From PALSA-1004 sp046715035 (GTDB taxonomy: Bacteria; Pseudomonadota; Gammaproteobacteria; Burkholderiales; SG8-41), in NCBI GenBank assembly GCA_046715035.1, contig JBKJZR010000307.1, positions 1 through 14,653 of the forward strand: a stretch of 14,653 nt of DNA, in the 5' to 3' direction. The position numbers and the translations under genes are program-made. This document shows positions 1 through 5,854 of the stretch, one piece after another. Every line of letters starts with the position of its first letter. Within the stretch, counting starts at the first letter, position 1. The notes below the pieces were generated by a model. The model was not told the DNA's origin, did no database searches, and was given only the letters and a program-made list of their open reading frames with translations.

Positions 1-2
1 GG

Positions 3-164
3 GAGCAGCCCAACAACCGCGCGATACTCAAGGCCATGCAGGAAAAGTGGCCGGATCGCAAAGTCGACAACAAAACGCTGTTCGACCTGTTCCCCGGCAA
101 CCCGTCGAAGCAGGCGGGCAAGATCGCGGGGCTGCCGGAAAGCATGCGCAAAGGCGGGTATTGA
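3..164 (+). CDS. C-terminal fragment of an unrecognised protein (53 aa visible)
   Basis: An open frame enters from the left edge and ends at a TGA at 162-164, giving 53 residues with no start in view. The visible tail is hydrophilic and Lys/Arg-rich, with a charged helix-like stretch followed by a Gly/Pro/Ser/Lys segment, and it ends in Arg-Lys-Gly-Gly-Tyr. It has the look of a conserved C-terminus rather than random sequence, because the composition is balanced and no stop interrupts it. A different frame running through the same DNA (47-292) is Arg-rich and looks like a shadow. I do not recognise the family. The gene converges on the minus-strand operon that ends at 327. Confidence 0.5.
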   Translation, partial: EQPNNRAILKAMQEKWPDRKVDNKTLFDLFPGNPSKQAGKIAGLPESMRKGGY

Positions 165-326
165 CGATCCGCACCACTGCGGCGTTCTGGCCAGATTGGC
201 CGGACATGCGCAGGCGCGCGTGGAAAAATTTGCGGGTCGTTTCCGCAGACAGGGCGTGGCGGGATTACGAACTCGATCTCGCGGCCATCTGAGCGCCAGC
301 GCCGGCGTCGCGTTTACGAAAGCTTC
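165..326. other. Convergent intergenic region, nothing clear
   Basis: This 162-bp stretch lies between two convergent genes. I looked for a rho-independent terminator and saw only 4-bp inverted repeats (for example AAGC/GCTT near 319-334) with no T-run, so I do not call one. Confidence 0.4.
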
Positions 327-617
327 CTAGCTTGCGTCGCCGGAGGGTTTGTTCTTGTGAAAGCGGATCACCTGGTCCTCGCGCCCCGGCTCGTCGGCGT
401 AGCGCGGGCGCCCGCTTATCGGCCTGCCCGCGGCTTGCGCGAGCTCGCGTTCGCGCGCGCTGATCAGCGCCAGGCACTGGCGCAGATCCTGGATAGTCCC
501 GTCCGATAGCGGGTGGCGCATGCCGTGCGGGGTAGCGGTGTCCTTGATGACGGCGGCGAGCGTGAGCTTCACCGCCTGCAGGACGCGCTCTTCCATGGAA
601 AGTTCCGAATCGCTCAT
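327..617 (-). CDS. Small conserved hypothetical protein (96 aa)
   Basis: This is the last gene of the leftward four-gene operon, starting 10 bp after the end of the upstream oxygenase gene. The ATG at 615-617 has a GAGG about 11 bases upstream. The protein is soluble, with no signal peptide, membrane segment or Cys. It has an acidic, helical first 30 residues (a Glu-Arg-Val-Leu-Gln-Ala-Val-Lys type helix), a central His-Pro-Leu-Ser-Asp-Gly stretch, a second helix, and a charged disordered C-terminus. Short proteins of this kind in betaproteobacteria have sometimes been labelled 'segregation and condensation protein A', a label I think is unreliable. No function can be assigned. Co-transcription with two oxygenases is its only contextual clue. 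Confidence 0.7.
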   Translation of the reverse strand: MSDSELSMEERVLQAVKLTLAAVIKDTATPHGMRHPLSDGTIQDLRQCLALISARERELAQAAGRPISGRPRYADEPGREDQVIRFHKNKPSGDAS

Positions 618-627
618 CGCGCCGGCC

Positions 628-1302
628 TCAAAGGTCCGACCACATGCGTATCAGATTGAGATAAGCCGCGTTCACCTGCGCCGTCTCGATTGCATCGGGC
701 GCGCTCTGCAACAGTTTTTCGCGCGCTTGGTTGAGATCGTACAGCAATTCGCGCCGTGCTGGGTCGCGCACCAGGCTCTGCACCCAGGTGATCGCCACCA
801 GGCGTTCGCCGCGCGTGACCGGATCGATGCGATGAAGGCTGCTCGCCGGGTAGAGCACGGCGTCGCCGGCCGGCAGCTTCACCGACTGGCTGCCGAACGC
901 GGTTTGGATCACCAGTTCACCGCCGCTGTAATCCTCCGGTGCGTTCAGAAAAATCGTGATCGCAATATCCGAGCGGTACCTCACCCCGTCCGCGCCCATG
1001 ATCGGATCGTCAAGGTGATTGCCATAGGCCATGCCGGGCTGATAGCGCGCGTAAAACGGACTGGCGACGTGCAGCGGCAGCGCGCCGCCGCGGTAGACCG
1101 GATGGCGCGTGAGAGCGCCCATCACGAGATCGTTGAGCCGCTCGAGCTCCGCCGCGCCGCTGTCGAGCTCCTCGTTGTGCTTGACGCGCTTCGCGGCGGC
1201 GCCAGCCGAGAGCCGACCATCGACGAAGTTCGCATGGCTCAGCCACTCGTGAACGAGCATGAGCTCGTCTTTTTTCAGCACTCCGGGCAGATGCAGCAGC
1301 AT
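628..1302 (-). CDS. Fe(II)/2-oxoglutarate dioxygenase, PKHD/PiuC (YbiX) type
   Basis: The 224-aa length matches PKHD-type hydroxylases. The facial triad is visible as His96-x-Asp98 (in a Tyr-Gly-Asn-His-Leu-Asp-Asp-Pro context) and His157, and Arg167, ten residues after His157, is the expected 2-oxoglutarate carboxylate ligand. The C-terminus has the conserved Asn-Leu-Ile-Arg-Met-Trp run. Such enzymes hydroxylate a substrate with O2 and 2-oxoglutarate in the cytoplasm. In E. coli and Pseudomonas the family (YbiX, PiuC) is linked to iron-siderophore receptor loci, but the true substrate is unclear. The gene lies 12 bp after a second, different 2OG oxygenase in the same operon. No TonB receptor is next to it, so an iron-uptake role is not supported here. 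Confidence 0.93.
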   Translation of the reverse strand: MLLHLPGVLKKDELMLVHEWLSHANFVDGRLSAGAAAKRVKHNEELDSGAAELERLNDLVMGALTRHPVYRGGALPLHVASPFYARYQPGMAYGNHLDDPIMGADGVRYRSDIAITIFLNAPEDYSGGELVIQTAFGSQSVKLPAGDAVLYPASSLHRIDPVTRGERLVAITWVQSLVRDPARRELLYDLNQAREKLLQSAPDAIETAQVNAAYLNLIRMWSDL

Positions 1303-1314
1303 ACGGGCATTACC

Positions 1315-1923
1315 CTATGCGAAACAAACCCACGTCGTCGCAATGTATTTGACACCTTGCACCAGCACGGCGCCGCGATGGACATGGGTCCAGAACGGCG
1401 GGAACAAAAGGAGTTTGCCCTGCCGCGGGATGACTACCGTCTGCTGCAGTGGAAACTCGGTCTCGCCGCCCGGTCCAGGGACATCGTTGAGATACCAGAT
1501 CGCAACCAGCTGGCGCTCGCTGAACGGGCCCGGGCCGCCGTCCACGTGCCAGTGGTAGTAGTCGCCCGGCAGCGTGCGCTGCAGGTTGTAACCGATGTCC
1601 TTGAACGCATTGGCGGCGAAAAACGGAAACTCCCGTGCGAGCTCGCTGAAGCTCGCAACGAGCGAGCTGGACAACAGCCCATCGATATCGCGCCAGTCGT
1701 CGCGCCCGCTGACGCGAAGGTCCATCGATCTCTTGATGCTTTCGGCCTCGATCCCGGCCTGGCCGATGCGCCCCGGGTACTGCTGATCGGGATTCGCCTC
1801 GAAACGCCGAATCATCTCCCGGCAGACATCGGGCTCGAGCGCACGATCGACCTCGTAGATGAAGCTGAGCGGCTTGATTTCTCTCATTGTGCGGGCCGCA
1901 ACCGGCAAATGGCTGTCGGCCAT
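1315..1923 (-). CDS. 2OG-Fe(II) oxygenase, prolyl-4-hydroxylase-like superfamily
   Basis: This protein of about 202 aa has the double-stranded beta-helix iron-site pattern. Numbered from the ATG at 1921-1923, it shows His126-x-Asp128 in Trp-His-Val-Asp-Gly-Gly and a distal His182 in Trp-Thr-His-Val-His-Arg-Gly. Lys192, ten residues after His182, sits where prolyl hydroxylases use Lys to bind 2-oxoglutarate. The start is uncertain: a GTG lies directly upstream at 1924-1926, and an ATG at 1885-1887 begins the more conserved-looking part. None has a good ribosome-binding site, so translation may be coupled to the gene ending at 1951. It differs clearly in sequence from the downstream PKHD enzyme, so the two are not a recent duplication. 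The substrate is unknown; a protein or small-molecule hydroxylase are both possible. Confidence 0.88.
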   Translation of the reverse strand: MADSHLPVAARTMREIKPLSFIYEVDRALEPDVCREMIRRFEANPDQQYPGRIGQAGIEAESIKRSMDLRVSGRDDWRDIDGLLSSSLVASFSELAREFPFFAANAFKDIGYNLQRTLPGDYYHWHVDGGPGPFSERQLVAIWYLNDVPGPGGETEFPLQQTVVIPRQGKLLLFPPFWTHVHRGAVLVQGVKYIATTWVCFA

Positions 1924-1950
1924 CACGGATTCGATGTCGTCGCGCGATCG

Positions 1951-2274
1951 CTAGGCGTAGAGCAGCTGCGTATTCTGCATCTCGCCGGTGGTGTCGACAT
2001 CGACGCCGATCGCACCCGGCGTGCGCGCGACGATATAGGCAGCCATCATCGTAGCGCTGGCCTCGTTGTGGTTCACGATGCTGGTGAGGAGCCGATCGGC
2101 GACGATCTGGCAGCGCTGGGTGCGATCTGGCCGAGCGACGTAATCGCGGCTCATTTGCCAGCCCCGATCCATGTCGCGATCCAGCTTGGCGAAAAATTCC
2201 CCTCCCGCTTCCAGCACGGGGGCCGGCACTTCCACCGCGTAGATATCGTCACCGACGATTACTTTGAATCGCAT
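1951..2274 (-). CDS. Conserved hypothetical protein (107 aa), first gene of the 2OG-oxygenase operon
   Basis: I place the start at the ATG 2272-2274 (protein beginning Met-Arg-Phe-Lys-Val). The frame runs on upstream to 2313, but those 13 residues look unlike coding sequence. The protein opens with a beta-strand and a short acidic loop, then an acidic helix with Asp-Arg-Asp-Met-Asp-Arg-Gly-Trp-Gln-Met-Ser-Arg, an Arg-Cys-Gln-Ile-Val-Ala-Asp-Arg helix, an Ala/Met-rich helix, and an acidic Val-Asp-Val-Asp-Thr-Thr-Gly-Glu-Met tail. It is cytoplasmic, with one Cys. I know similar proteins only as unnamed conserved proteins of sulfur-oxidising proteobacteria. It is separated by 27 bp from the first oxygenase gene and is probably co-transcribed from the divergent region at 2275-2493. 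Confidence 0.75.
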   Translation of the reverse strand: MRFKVIVGDDIYAVEVPAPVLEAGGEFFAKLDRDMDRGWQMSRDYVARPDRTQRCQIVADRLLTSIVNHNEASATMMAAYIVARTPGAIGVDVDTTGEMQNTQLLYA

Positions 2275-2356
2275 GCCAGAATTCCGTTGCCGTTGAAGGC
2301 TGGTTGATAGCATGGCCGGGCGACGCCGACAAGCTGCCCCTCACGACCTTGCGTGT

Positions 2357-2379
2357 GCGCTATTACGAAGTGATAGTGC
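2357..2379. repeat. 10-bp stem hairpin in divergent intergenic region
   Basis: GCGCTATTAC (2357-2366) pairs with GTGATAGTGC (2370-2379) around a GAA triloop. All ten positions pair, two of them as G-T wobbles. It lies between the two divergent operons, 83 bp from the minus-strand start at 2274 and 115 bp from the plus-strand start at 2494. It could be an RNA leader hairpin or an imperfect operator. No T-run follows, so a terminator is unlikely. Confidence 0.45.
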
Positions 2380-2427
2380 GGCCTATCCCAATGGGGAGGG
2401 GCGCTCGCGCATCCAGGTGGTTACGCG

Positions 2428-2439
2428 AGGTTCGAACCT
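2428..2439. promoter_or_regulatory. Perfect 12-bp palindrome, candidate operator
   Basis: AGGTTCGAACCT is a perfect palindrome 54 bp before the plus-strand gene at 2494, in the 219-bp region separating two divergent operons. A dimeric regulator site is possible. It resembles the GTTCGAA of a tRNA T-loop, but no tRNA fold surrounds it. No regulator gene is adjacent. Confidence 0.3.
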
Positions 2440-2493
2440 GACTTAACATAGGGCCCCACACGTTCCACATCTTAATAAGCGGGGCACGCCGGC

Positions 2494-2691
2494 ATGGGCA
2501 ACGAGTACTACGAAATGATCGACAAGATGGAGAAAGAGGGCGTCGATCGCGAATACATCAACGGTTGGGCGTGTGGTTATCTGCACAATCCCAAGCGCGA
2601 GGAGCAGCGTCTCAACGACATGTACGAGGCGGGCTATGGGGACGGTTGGGACAAGAGGCGCGACGGTTACTTGTCGTGGATAAAGAAGTAG
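2494..2691 (+). CDS. Small hypothetical protein (65 aa)
   Basis: This is the first gene of the plus-strand group 2494-3525. The protein is very rich in charged and aromatic residues (Tyr, Trp, Glu, Lys, Asp), with an N-terminal acidic helix, a Gly-Trp-Ala-Cys-Gly-Tyr-Leu segment, an Arg-Glu-Glu-Gln-Arg helix, and a Tyr-Glu-Ala-Gly-Tyr-Gly-Asp-Gly turn. It has no signal peptide or membrane span. Upstream of the ATG is only a weak GGGG element, so initiation is not strongly supported, but codon usage and the absence of an alternative frame favour a real gene. I do not know the family's function. The next gene, 63 bp downstream, encodes a DsrC-like protein, which suggests a link to sulfur metabolism. 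Confidence 0.65.
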   Translation: MGNEYYEMIDKMEKEGVDREYINGWACGYLHNPKREEQRLNDMYEAGYGDGWDKRRDGYLSWIKK

Positions 2692-2713
2692 GCCGCCGTT
2701 CTCTGTTACAAAC

Positions 2714-2734
2714 AGGCCGGCTGGCCTCTATTTT
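2714..2734 (+). repeat. Short hairpin before the DsrC-like gene
   Basis: AGGCC (2714-2718) and GGCCT (2723-2727) form a 5-bp stem with a 4-base loop, followed by CTATTTT. It sits 22 bp after the stop of the 65-aa gene. It could act as a weak terminator or attenuator between the two genes, but the stem is short and the T-run interrupted. Confidence 0.25.
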
Positions 2735-2754
2735 GGAGATCCCCAAAGGAAGAG

Positions 2755-2973
2755 ATGTTGCGCACGCCCGCAGTGGATGCTGAAGGTTATTTGATAGATC
2801 CGAACGATTGGAGCGCGACGCTGGCGATTAAATCTGCCCGCCTGGAAAACATTCAACTCACCGATGATCATTGGGATGTGATCCACTTCATGCGTGAGTT
2901 CCCCTACGGTTATGTCAAACAGGCGTGCCGGATTGCCGGCATGAAACGCCCACGCGCCTGGAGTACGGGCTAG
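2755..2973 (+). CDS. Shortened DsrC/TusE-family sulfur-relay protein lacking the penultimate Cys (RspA-like)
   Basis: The 72-aa protein matches both ends of the DsrC fold. The N-terminal half carries the Gly-Tyr-Leu-x-Asp-Pro-Asn-Asp-Trp element (residues 11-19) and Leu-Thr-Asp-Asp-His-Trp (35-40). The C-terminal arm has Ala-Cys58-Arg-Ile-Ala-Gly. Compared with ordinary DsrC (about 105-112 aa), roughly 35 residues between the 'Leu-Arg-Glu' helix and the 'Phe-Pro-Tyr-Gly' turn are absent, and the join is in frame. DsrC needs two arm cysteines for its trisulfide chemistry. Here the upstream one (Cys58) is present, while the penultimate Cys is replaced by a tail ending Trp-Ser-Thr-Gly. DsrC relatives with only the upstream Cys have been termed RspA and proposed to be regulatory. 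The ATG is preceded by AAGGAAGAG. It is either a miniaturised functional protein or a decaying one. Confidence 0.82.
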   Translation: MLRTPAVDAEGYLIDPNDWSATLAIKSARLENIQLTDDHWDVIHFMREFPYGYVKQACRIAGMKRPRAWSTG

Positions 2974-3021
2974 TAGTCGAACAATGGCAGCTCGTTGGTT
3001 TCGTGCGCGGTAATGCTGTGG

Positions 3022-3031
3022 AACGGCCGTT
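3022..3031. promoter_or_regulatory. Perfect 10-bp palindrome upstream of the 3070 gene
   Basis: AACGGCCGTT is palindromic and lies 38 bp before the GTG at 3070. It is followed by TCCGGCTT in two adjacent copies (3043-3050, 3051-3058). It could be a binding site or chance in GC-rich DNA. Confidence 0.18.
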
Positions 3032-3069
3032 GGCTGTCCGGTTCCGGCTTTCCGGCTTAGGAGGTTTCA

Positions 3070-3525
3070 GTGTCAGGGCTCATAAACGATTTTCCCCCCG
3101 ATGGGGTCGTGACGGTCAATCGCGTCATCCTCAAACCTGAATTCACAATGGATACGCTGGAAGAACGGGTTGCCACGCTGTGTGAGAACGTCAAAACGTA
3201 TCATTCGGACACAGGTTTTGTGGGCGGCTTCGTGATGCTGAATTCGGGCGAGATATCGAATGAAGGCAGCGCTATCGGCAAGGCCGTGGCGAGCCCGCTA
3301 AAAGATAGGGAAGCGCTGGTCGTCACGTTCTGGCGCAGCATGGAAGAGCACGAGCAATCGCATCGCAGCGACACCTTCCAGCCGCTTTTCCAGCAGGTGC
3401 TGGCGTTGTGCGAGAACGGCAACGAGGAAATCGCCTACCGGATGCTATGGTCGGGCAAGGCTTACAGCCCGGACGAAGCCGAAATGGCGCGTGCTGCCAA
3501 AGAGCAATATCTTAACGCTCGCTGA
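3070..3525 (+). CDS. Hypothetical protein, possible dimeric alpha/beta-barrel (ABM-like) domain (151 aa)
   Basis: I chose the GTG at 3070 because AGGAGG lies at 3059-3064, the ideal distance upstream. The protein is soluble. After an N-terminal strand it has an acidic helix around residues 27-43, a Gly-Phe-Val-Gly-Gly-Phe-Val-Met-Leu strand, and then Ala-Leu-Val-Val-Thr-Phe-Trp-Arg-Ser-Met-Glu-Glu-His-Glu. That strand followed by 'x-Phe-Trp-x-Ser-x-Glu-x-His' resembles antibiotic-biosynthesis-monooxygenase folds, where a Trp and His line a small-ligand pocket. The match is weak and by eye only, so substrate and reaction are unknown. It is the third gene of the group behind the small DsrC-like gene (96-bp gap) and may be co-regulated with it. 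Confidence 0.7.
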   Translation: MSGLINDFPPDGVVTVNRVILKPEFTMDTLEERVATLCENVKTYHSDTGFVGGFVMLNSGEISNEGSAIGKAVASPLKDREALVVTFWRSMEEHEQSHRSDTFQPLFQQVLALCENGNEEIAYRMLWSGKAYSPDEAEMARAAKEQYLNAR

Positions 3526-3607
3526 TGCGCACTCGGCGCGTGAGCGCGCGGCGCGGCGCAGCACTCGAGGATGGCGGTCGTTGAGACGTCAGCGCGCCGG
3601 TCGCGAC

Positions 3608-4036
3608 TCAATAATTCTTTTCGGCAAGCTCCTGCCACTTCTGCGCCGCGGCGGGATCCTTCTCGACACCGATGCCCTGCGCGTACATTATCGCAAGTGT
3701 CGCCTGCGATCCGGACAATCCTTGGTCGGCAGCGAGCTTGAACCACCGGGCGGCCTCGACCGGATCGGATTTGGTACATTCGCCCTGGAAATACATGAAT
3801 CCCAGCCCATGCTGAGCGAGACCAGAGCCCTGCTCGGCCGCGGCGCGCATCCACTTCACGGCGGTCGCGCAGTTTTTTACCATGCCCAATCCCACCTGGG
3901 CCATGATCGCGAGACGATACTGCGCCTCGGGATTTCCCTGCTCGGCAAGCGGGAGCAGCAGTTGCCTGGCGTTCGCGAACTGCTTGGCTTCGAACGCGGC
4001 GATTCCGCTTGCCAGCGCCATATCGTGATCCGACAT
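3608..4036 (-). CDS. Sel1-like repeat protein (142 aa)
   Basis: Three consecutive Sel1-like (SLR) alpha-alpha repeats of 36 residues are visible at about residues 34-69, 70-105 and 106-141. Each has the Gly-x-x-x-Ala-Gln-Tyr/His-x-Leu-(Ala/Gly)-x-Met-(Tyr) pattern followed by Ala-x-x-(Trp)-x-x-x-Ala-Ala-(Glu/Asp)-Gln-Gly. A partial TPR-like helix precedes them. Such solenoids are protein-protein interaction scaffolds and not enzymes. There is no signal peptide, so it is cytoplasmic as read. An internal ATG at 4019-4021 is an alternative start. It is convergent with the gene ending at 3525 and divergent from the one at 4155, so it is probably monocistronic. The partner is unknown. Confidence 0.88.
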   Translation of the reverse strand: MSDHDMALASGIAAFEAKQFANARQLLLPLAEQGNPEAQYRLAIMAQVGLGMVKNCATAVKWMRAAAEQGSGLAQHGLGFMYFQGECTKSDPVEAARWFKLAADQGLSGSQATLAIMYAQGIGVEKDPAAAQKWQELAEKNY

Positions 4037-4154
4037 CCGACGTATTCCGCCTGAAAAGGTTGAAGAGAATGTACTTTCTTTCCGCTCGACTTACAATCGC
4101 TGCGCTAGCGCTGCGTTGCCGTGCCCGGCAATCGGGACGCCTGCAACCACGATC

Positions 4155-4760
4155 ATGGCCATCCTCAGCACTCGCCCGACGATAGGGCTCATCAAGACGC
4201 GTTGGCGCAACAGCCGGGCGCCGCGCACGCTCGAAGAGCGCGCGGGGGTGATCGGCGCGAACATCTGGAAAATTGCGCTCGAGATCTACAAGCACCTGGA
4301 GAAAGACGGCTTCCGCTTCGGCTCCGACCGGCAGGTGACCATCGTGATGACGGAGCTCATCGCGTTCCTCGTGCAGCTCACCGATCGCACGGTGCACGGC
4401 CGGCGCAGCGACGCCGACCGTGCGACGCTCATCAATGCCGTGGCCGGGCACCTTGCCAAGACCATGGAGAACAATCAGCTCGACCTGTTCGGTCCGGGAG
4501 ATTACCGCACGCCGTTCATTCGAACGCTGAACGAGCGCTTCGAGGAGTACGCGCGTTTCGAATATGCCGACGGCGACCCCGCTTACGCCTGCGTGCGCTA
4601 TTTCGGCAGCACCGTAGCGGATGCCATGGCGAGCAGCGATAACAAGTGGGTACTCGAGCAGATGATGGAAGTCGAGGCGCCGGAGATGGTGCGGCTGATC
4701 AAGAAACTCGTCAGCGAGGTCGTGGAAGCGGACGCCGCCCCAGCCGCCGATGGACCATGA
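4155..4760 (+). CDS. Conserved hypothetical protein (201 aa)
   Basis: The frame is open from a TTG at 4116, but I prefer the ATG at 4155, where the protein takes on a natural composition (Met-Ala-Ile-Leu-Ser-Thr-Arg-Pro-Thr-Ile-Gly). Neither start has a clear ribosome-binding site. The protein is mainly helical and soluble. It has a basic N-terminal segment (Lys-Thr-Arg-Trp-Arg-Asn-Ser-Arg), an amphipathic helix, a Phe-Arg-Phe-Gly-Ser-Asp-Arg-Gln-Val turn, a Thr-Met-Glu-Asn-Asn-Gln-Leu-Asp-Leu segment, and an acidic Ala-rich C-terminus. I recognise it only as a conserved proteobacterial protein of unknown function. It ends 10 bp from the convergent minus-strand gene at 4771, with no terminator between them. 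Confidence 0.8.
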   Translation: MAILSTRPTIGLIKTRWRNSRAPRTLEERAGVIGANIWKIALEIYKHLEKDGFRFGSDRQVTIVMTELIAFLVQLTDRTVHGRRSDADRATLINAVAGHLAKTMENNQLDLFGPGDYRTPFIRTLNERFEEYARFEYADGDPAYACVRYFGSTVADAMASSDNKWVLEQMMEVEAPEMVRLIKKLVSEVVEADAAPAADGP

Positions 4761-4770
4761 GCGCCCGGTC

Positions 4771-5811
4771 TCAGGCGTCCGCGCCTTCGAGCAGCGCTTC
4801 GATCGCGGCCGCGCAACCGGCCACGTCCGACTCGCGCTGCGCGAGCAGGCTGCGCGCGACCGCGAGCCAGCGTTCTTTGCCATCGTGCGCGACGTGCTCG
4901 AGGCCGCCGAGATCGCCACGTTTCAGCAAATGCTCGTACGCGAGCAGCGCCTGTGGAAAGAGTTGGCGGCGCGCGCCGTCGAAGGTCGCGAAATAAAAAT
5001 GCAGCGCCGGCAGGTTGGCGCGTGCAATCAGCTCAGGCAGTGTCGATAGGCAATCGGCGAGCAAATCGCGCACCGCGCGCGCGAGTGGCTCGGCCTTGGT
5101 GCGCGCGACCAGTGCCAGCAATTGATGCCAGGCTTCGCCCAGCAGCTCGCCAGCGCGGGCCTCGCCGATCTCGTGCAGGATCATGGACTCCATCTCGTTG
5201 TCGGCCATGCGCTCCAACGCGGCTTCGGTGCCGGTCATGAACCGATAACTCGCGAGCGCGCGCGCCATGGCGTTGGCCTGCTTGCGCCATTGCCATTCCT
5301 CGATTTTCTCCCACAGGTAGCGGCGCACGGACTCCTGCCGCAGAAAAATCGTGCGCCCCTGCAGCATTGCCGGCGGCGCGGCAAGCTCGCGCGCGTATTC
5401 GCAGGACGAGACGAGGATAGTGAAACCGGCGCGCTCCTCGATGCGCAACAGGCGCCCGAGGAAGAAAAGCGGCTTCTGAAAGCGCCCGTAGCCCGCGCTG
5501 TAGACATACCCCTCGCGCAGCAGCTCGTGATTGGCGGTATCGGCGTCGAACGGATCGAGCGCGCCGCGCGCCAGCGGCAGGGGCGCGAAATCATCGGTCT
5601 CGATGCCGTCCCATAGCCGCTCGCGCGCGGTTAGCCAGAGACCCAGCTCGTCCTTGGGCAGAGTGCCGCCGAATGGCAGCTCGTTCTCCCAGCGGTAATA
5701 CTCGCGCATCTTGAGCAGGAAAGTGCACAAGCCGTAATCCCCGGCGTAACGAGCATCGGAGATGTCGCAGTTGTGCTGCACTGCGCTGGCGAGCTGCGGA
5801 AAATTTCGCAT
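4771..5811 (-). CDS. Conserved hypothetical protein (346 aa), probable Sfum_1244-type family
   Basis: This large soluble protein has no signal peptide or membrane segments. The N-terminus (Met-Arg-Asn-Phe-Pro-Gln-Leu-Ala) leads into Cys-Asp-Ile-Ser-Asp-Ala-Arg-Tyr-Ala-Gly-Asp-Tyr, then Lys-Met-Arg-Glu-Tyr-Tyr-Arg-Trp-Glu. An aromatic central part contains Phe-Phe-Leu-Gly-Arg-Leu-Leu, then Tyr-Leu-Trp-Glu-Lys-x-Glu-Glu-Trp-Gln-Trp, and a His-Glu-Ile-Gly-Glu segment at about residues 214-218. The last 100 residues are Leu/Ala-rich helices. From memory it matches proteins called 'Sfum_1244 family', found in sulfur-metabolising bacteria; the function is unknown. The His-Glu motif lacks a full zinc-protease signature. 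It is divergent from the tandem tusA gene, and only 43 bp separate the two starts, so they may share control. Confidence 0.82.
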   Translation of the reverse strand: MRNFPQLASAVQHNCDISDARYAGDYGLCTFLLKMREYYRWENELPFGGTLPKDELGLWLTARERLWDGIETDDFAPLPLARGALDPFDADTANHELLREGYVYSAGYGRFQKPLFFLGRLLRIEERAGFTILVSSCEYARELAAPPAMLQGRTIFLRQESVRRYLWEKIEEWQWRKQANAMARALASYRFMTGTEAALERMADNEMESMILHEIGEARAGELLGEAWHQLLALVARTKAEPLARAVRDLLADCLSTLPELIARANLPALHFYFATFDGARRQLFPQALLAYEHLLKRGDLGGLEHVAHDGKERWLAVARSLLAQRESDVAGCAAAIEALLEGADA

Positions 5812-5816
5812 GGCCG

Positions 5817-5822
5817 TATACT
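5817..5822 (+). promoter_or_regulatory. Possible -10 box (TATACT) for the tandem tusA gene
   Basis: TATACT is close to the sigma-70 -10 consensus and would give a transcript starting near 5829, with a leader of about 26 bases before the ATG at 5855. No good -35 element is visible 17 bp upstream, and the leader lacks a ribosome-binding site, so support is thin. Confidence 0.25.
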
Positions 5823-5854
5823 GAAGTCTAACATTGCGTGGTGCGCCCTCTCAT

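Noticed and set aside
520..2307. 595-codon open frame on the plus strand across the oxygenase operon
   Set aside because: It is antisense to three genes with clear catalytic motifs. Its product is His/Arg/Ala-rich without recognisable domains, typical of a high-GC shadow frame.
2312..2446. 44-codon plus-strand frame in the divergent region
   Set aside because: It has no ribosome-binding site and no recognisable sequence, and it crosses the hairpin and palindrome. I treat the region as regulatory.
2421..2450. tRNA-like GGTTCGAACC motif
   Set aside because: No acceptor, D-arm or anticodon stem can be folded around it. The motif is explained by a simple palindrome.
3462..4919. 485-codon minus-strand open frame
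   Set aside because: It overlaps four better genes on both strands, begins with a Ser/Arg-rich low-complexity stretch, and shows no domain.
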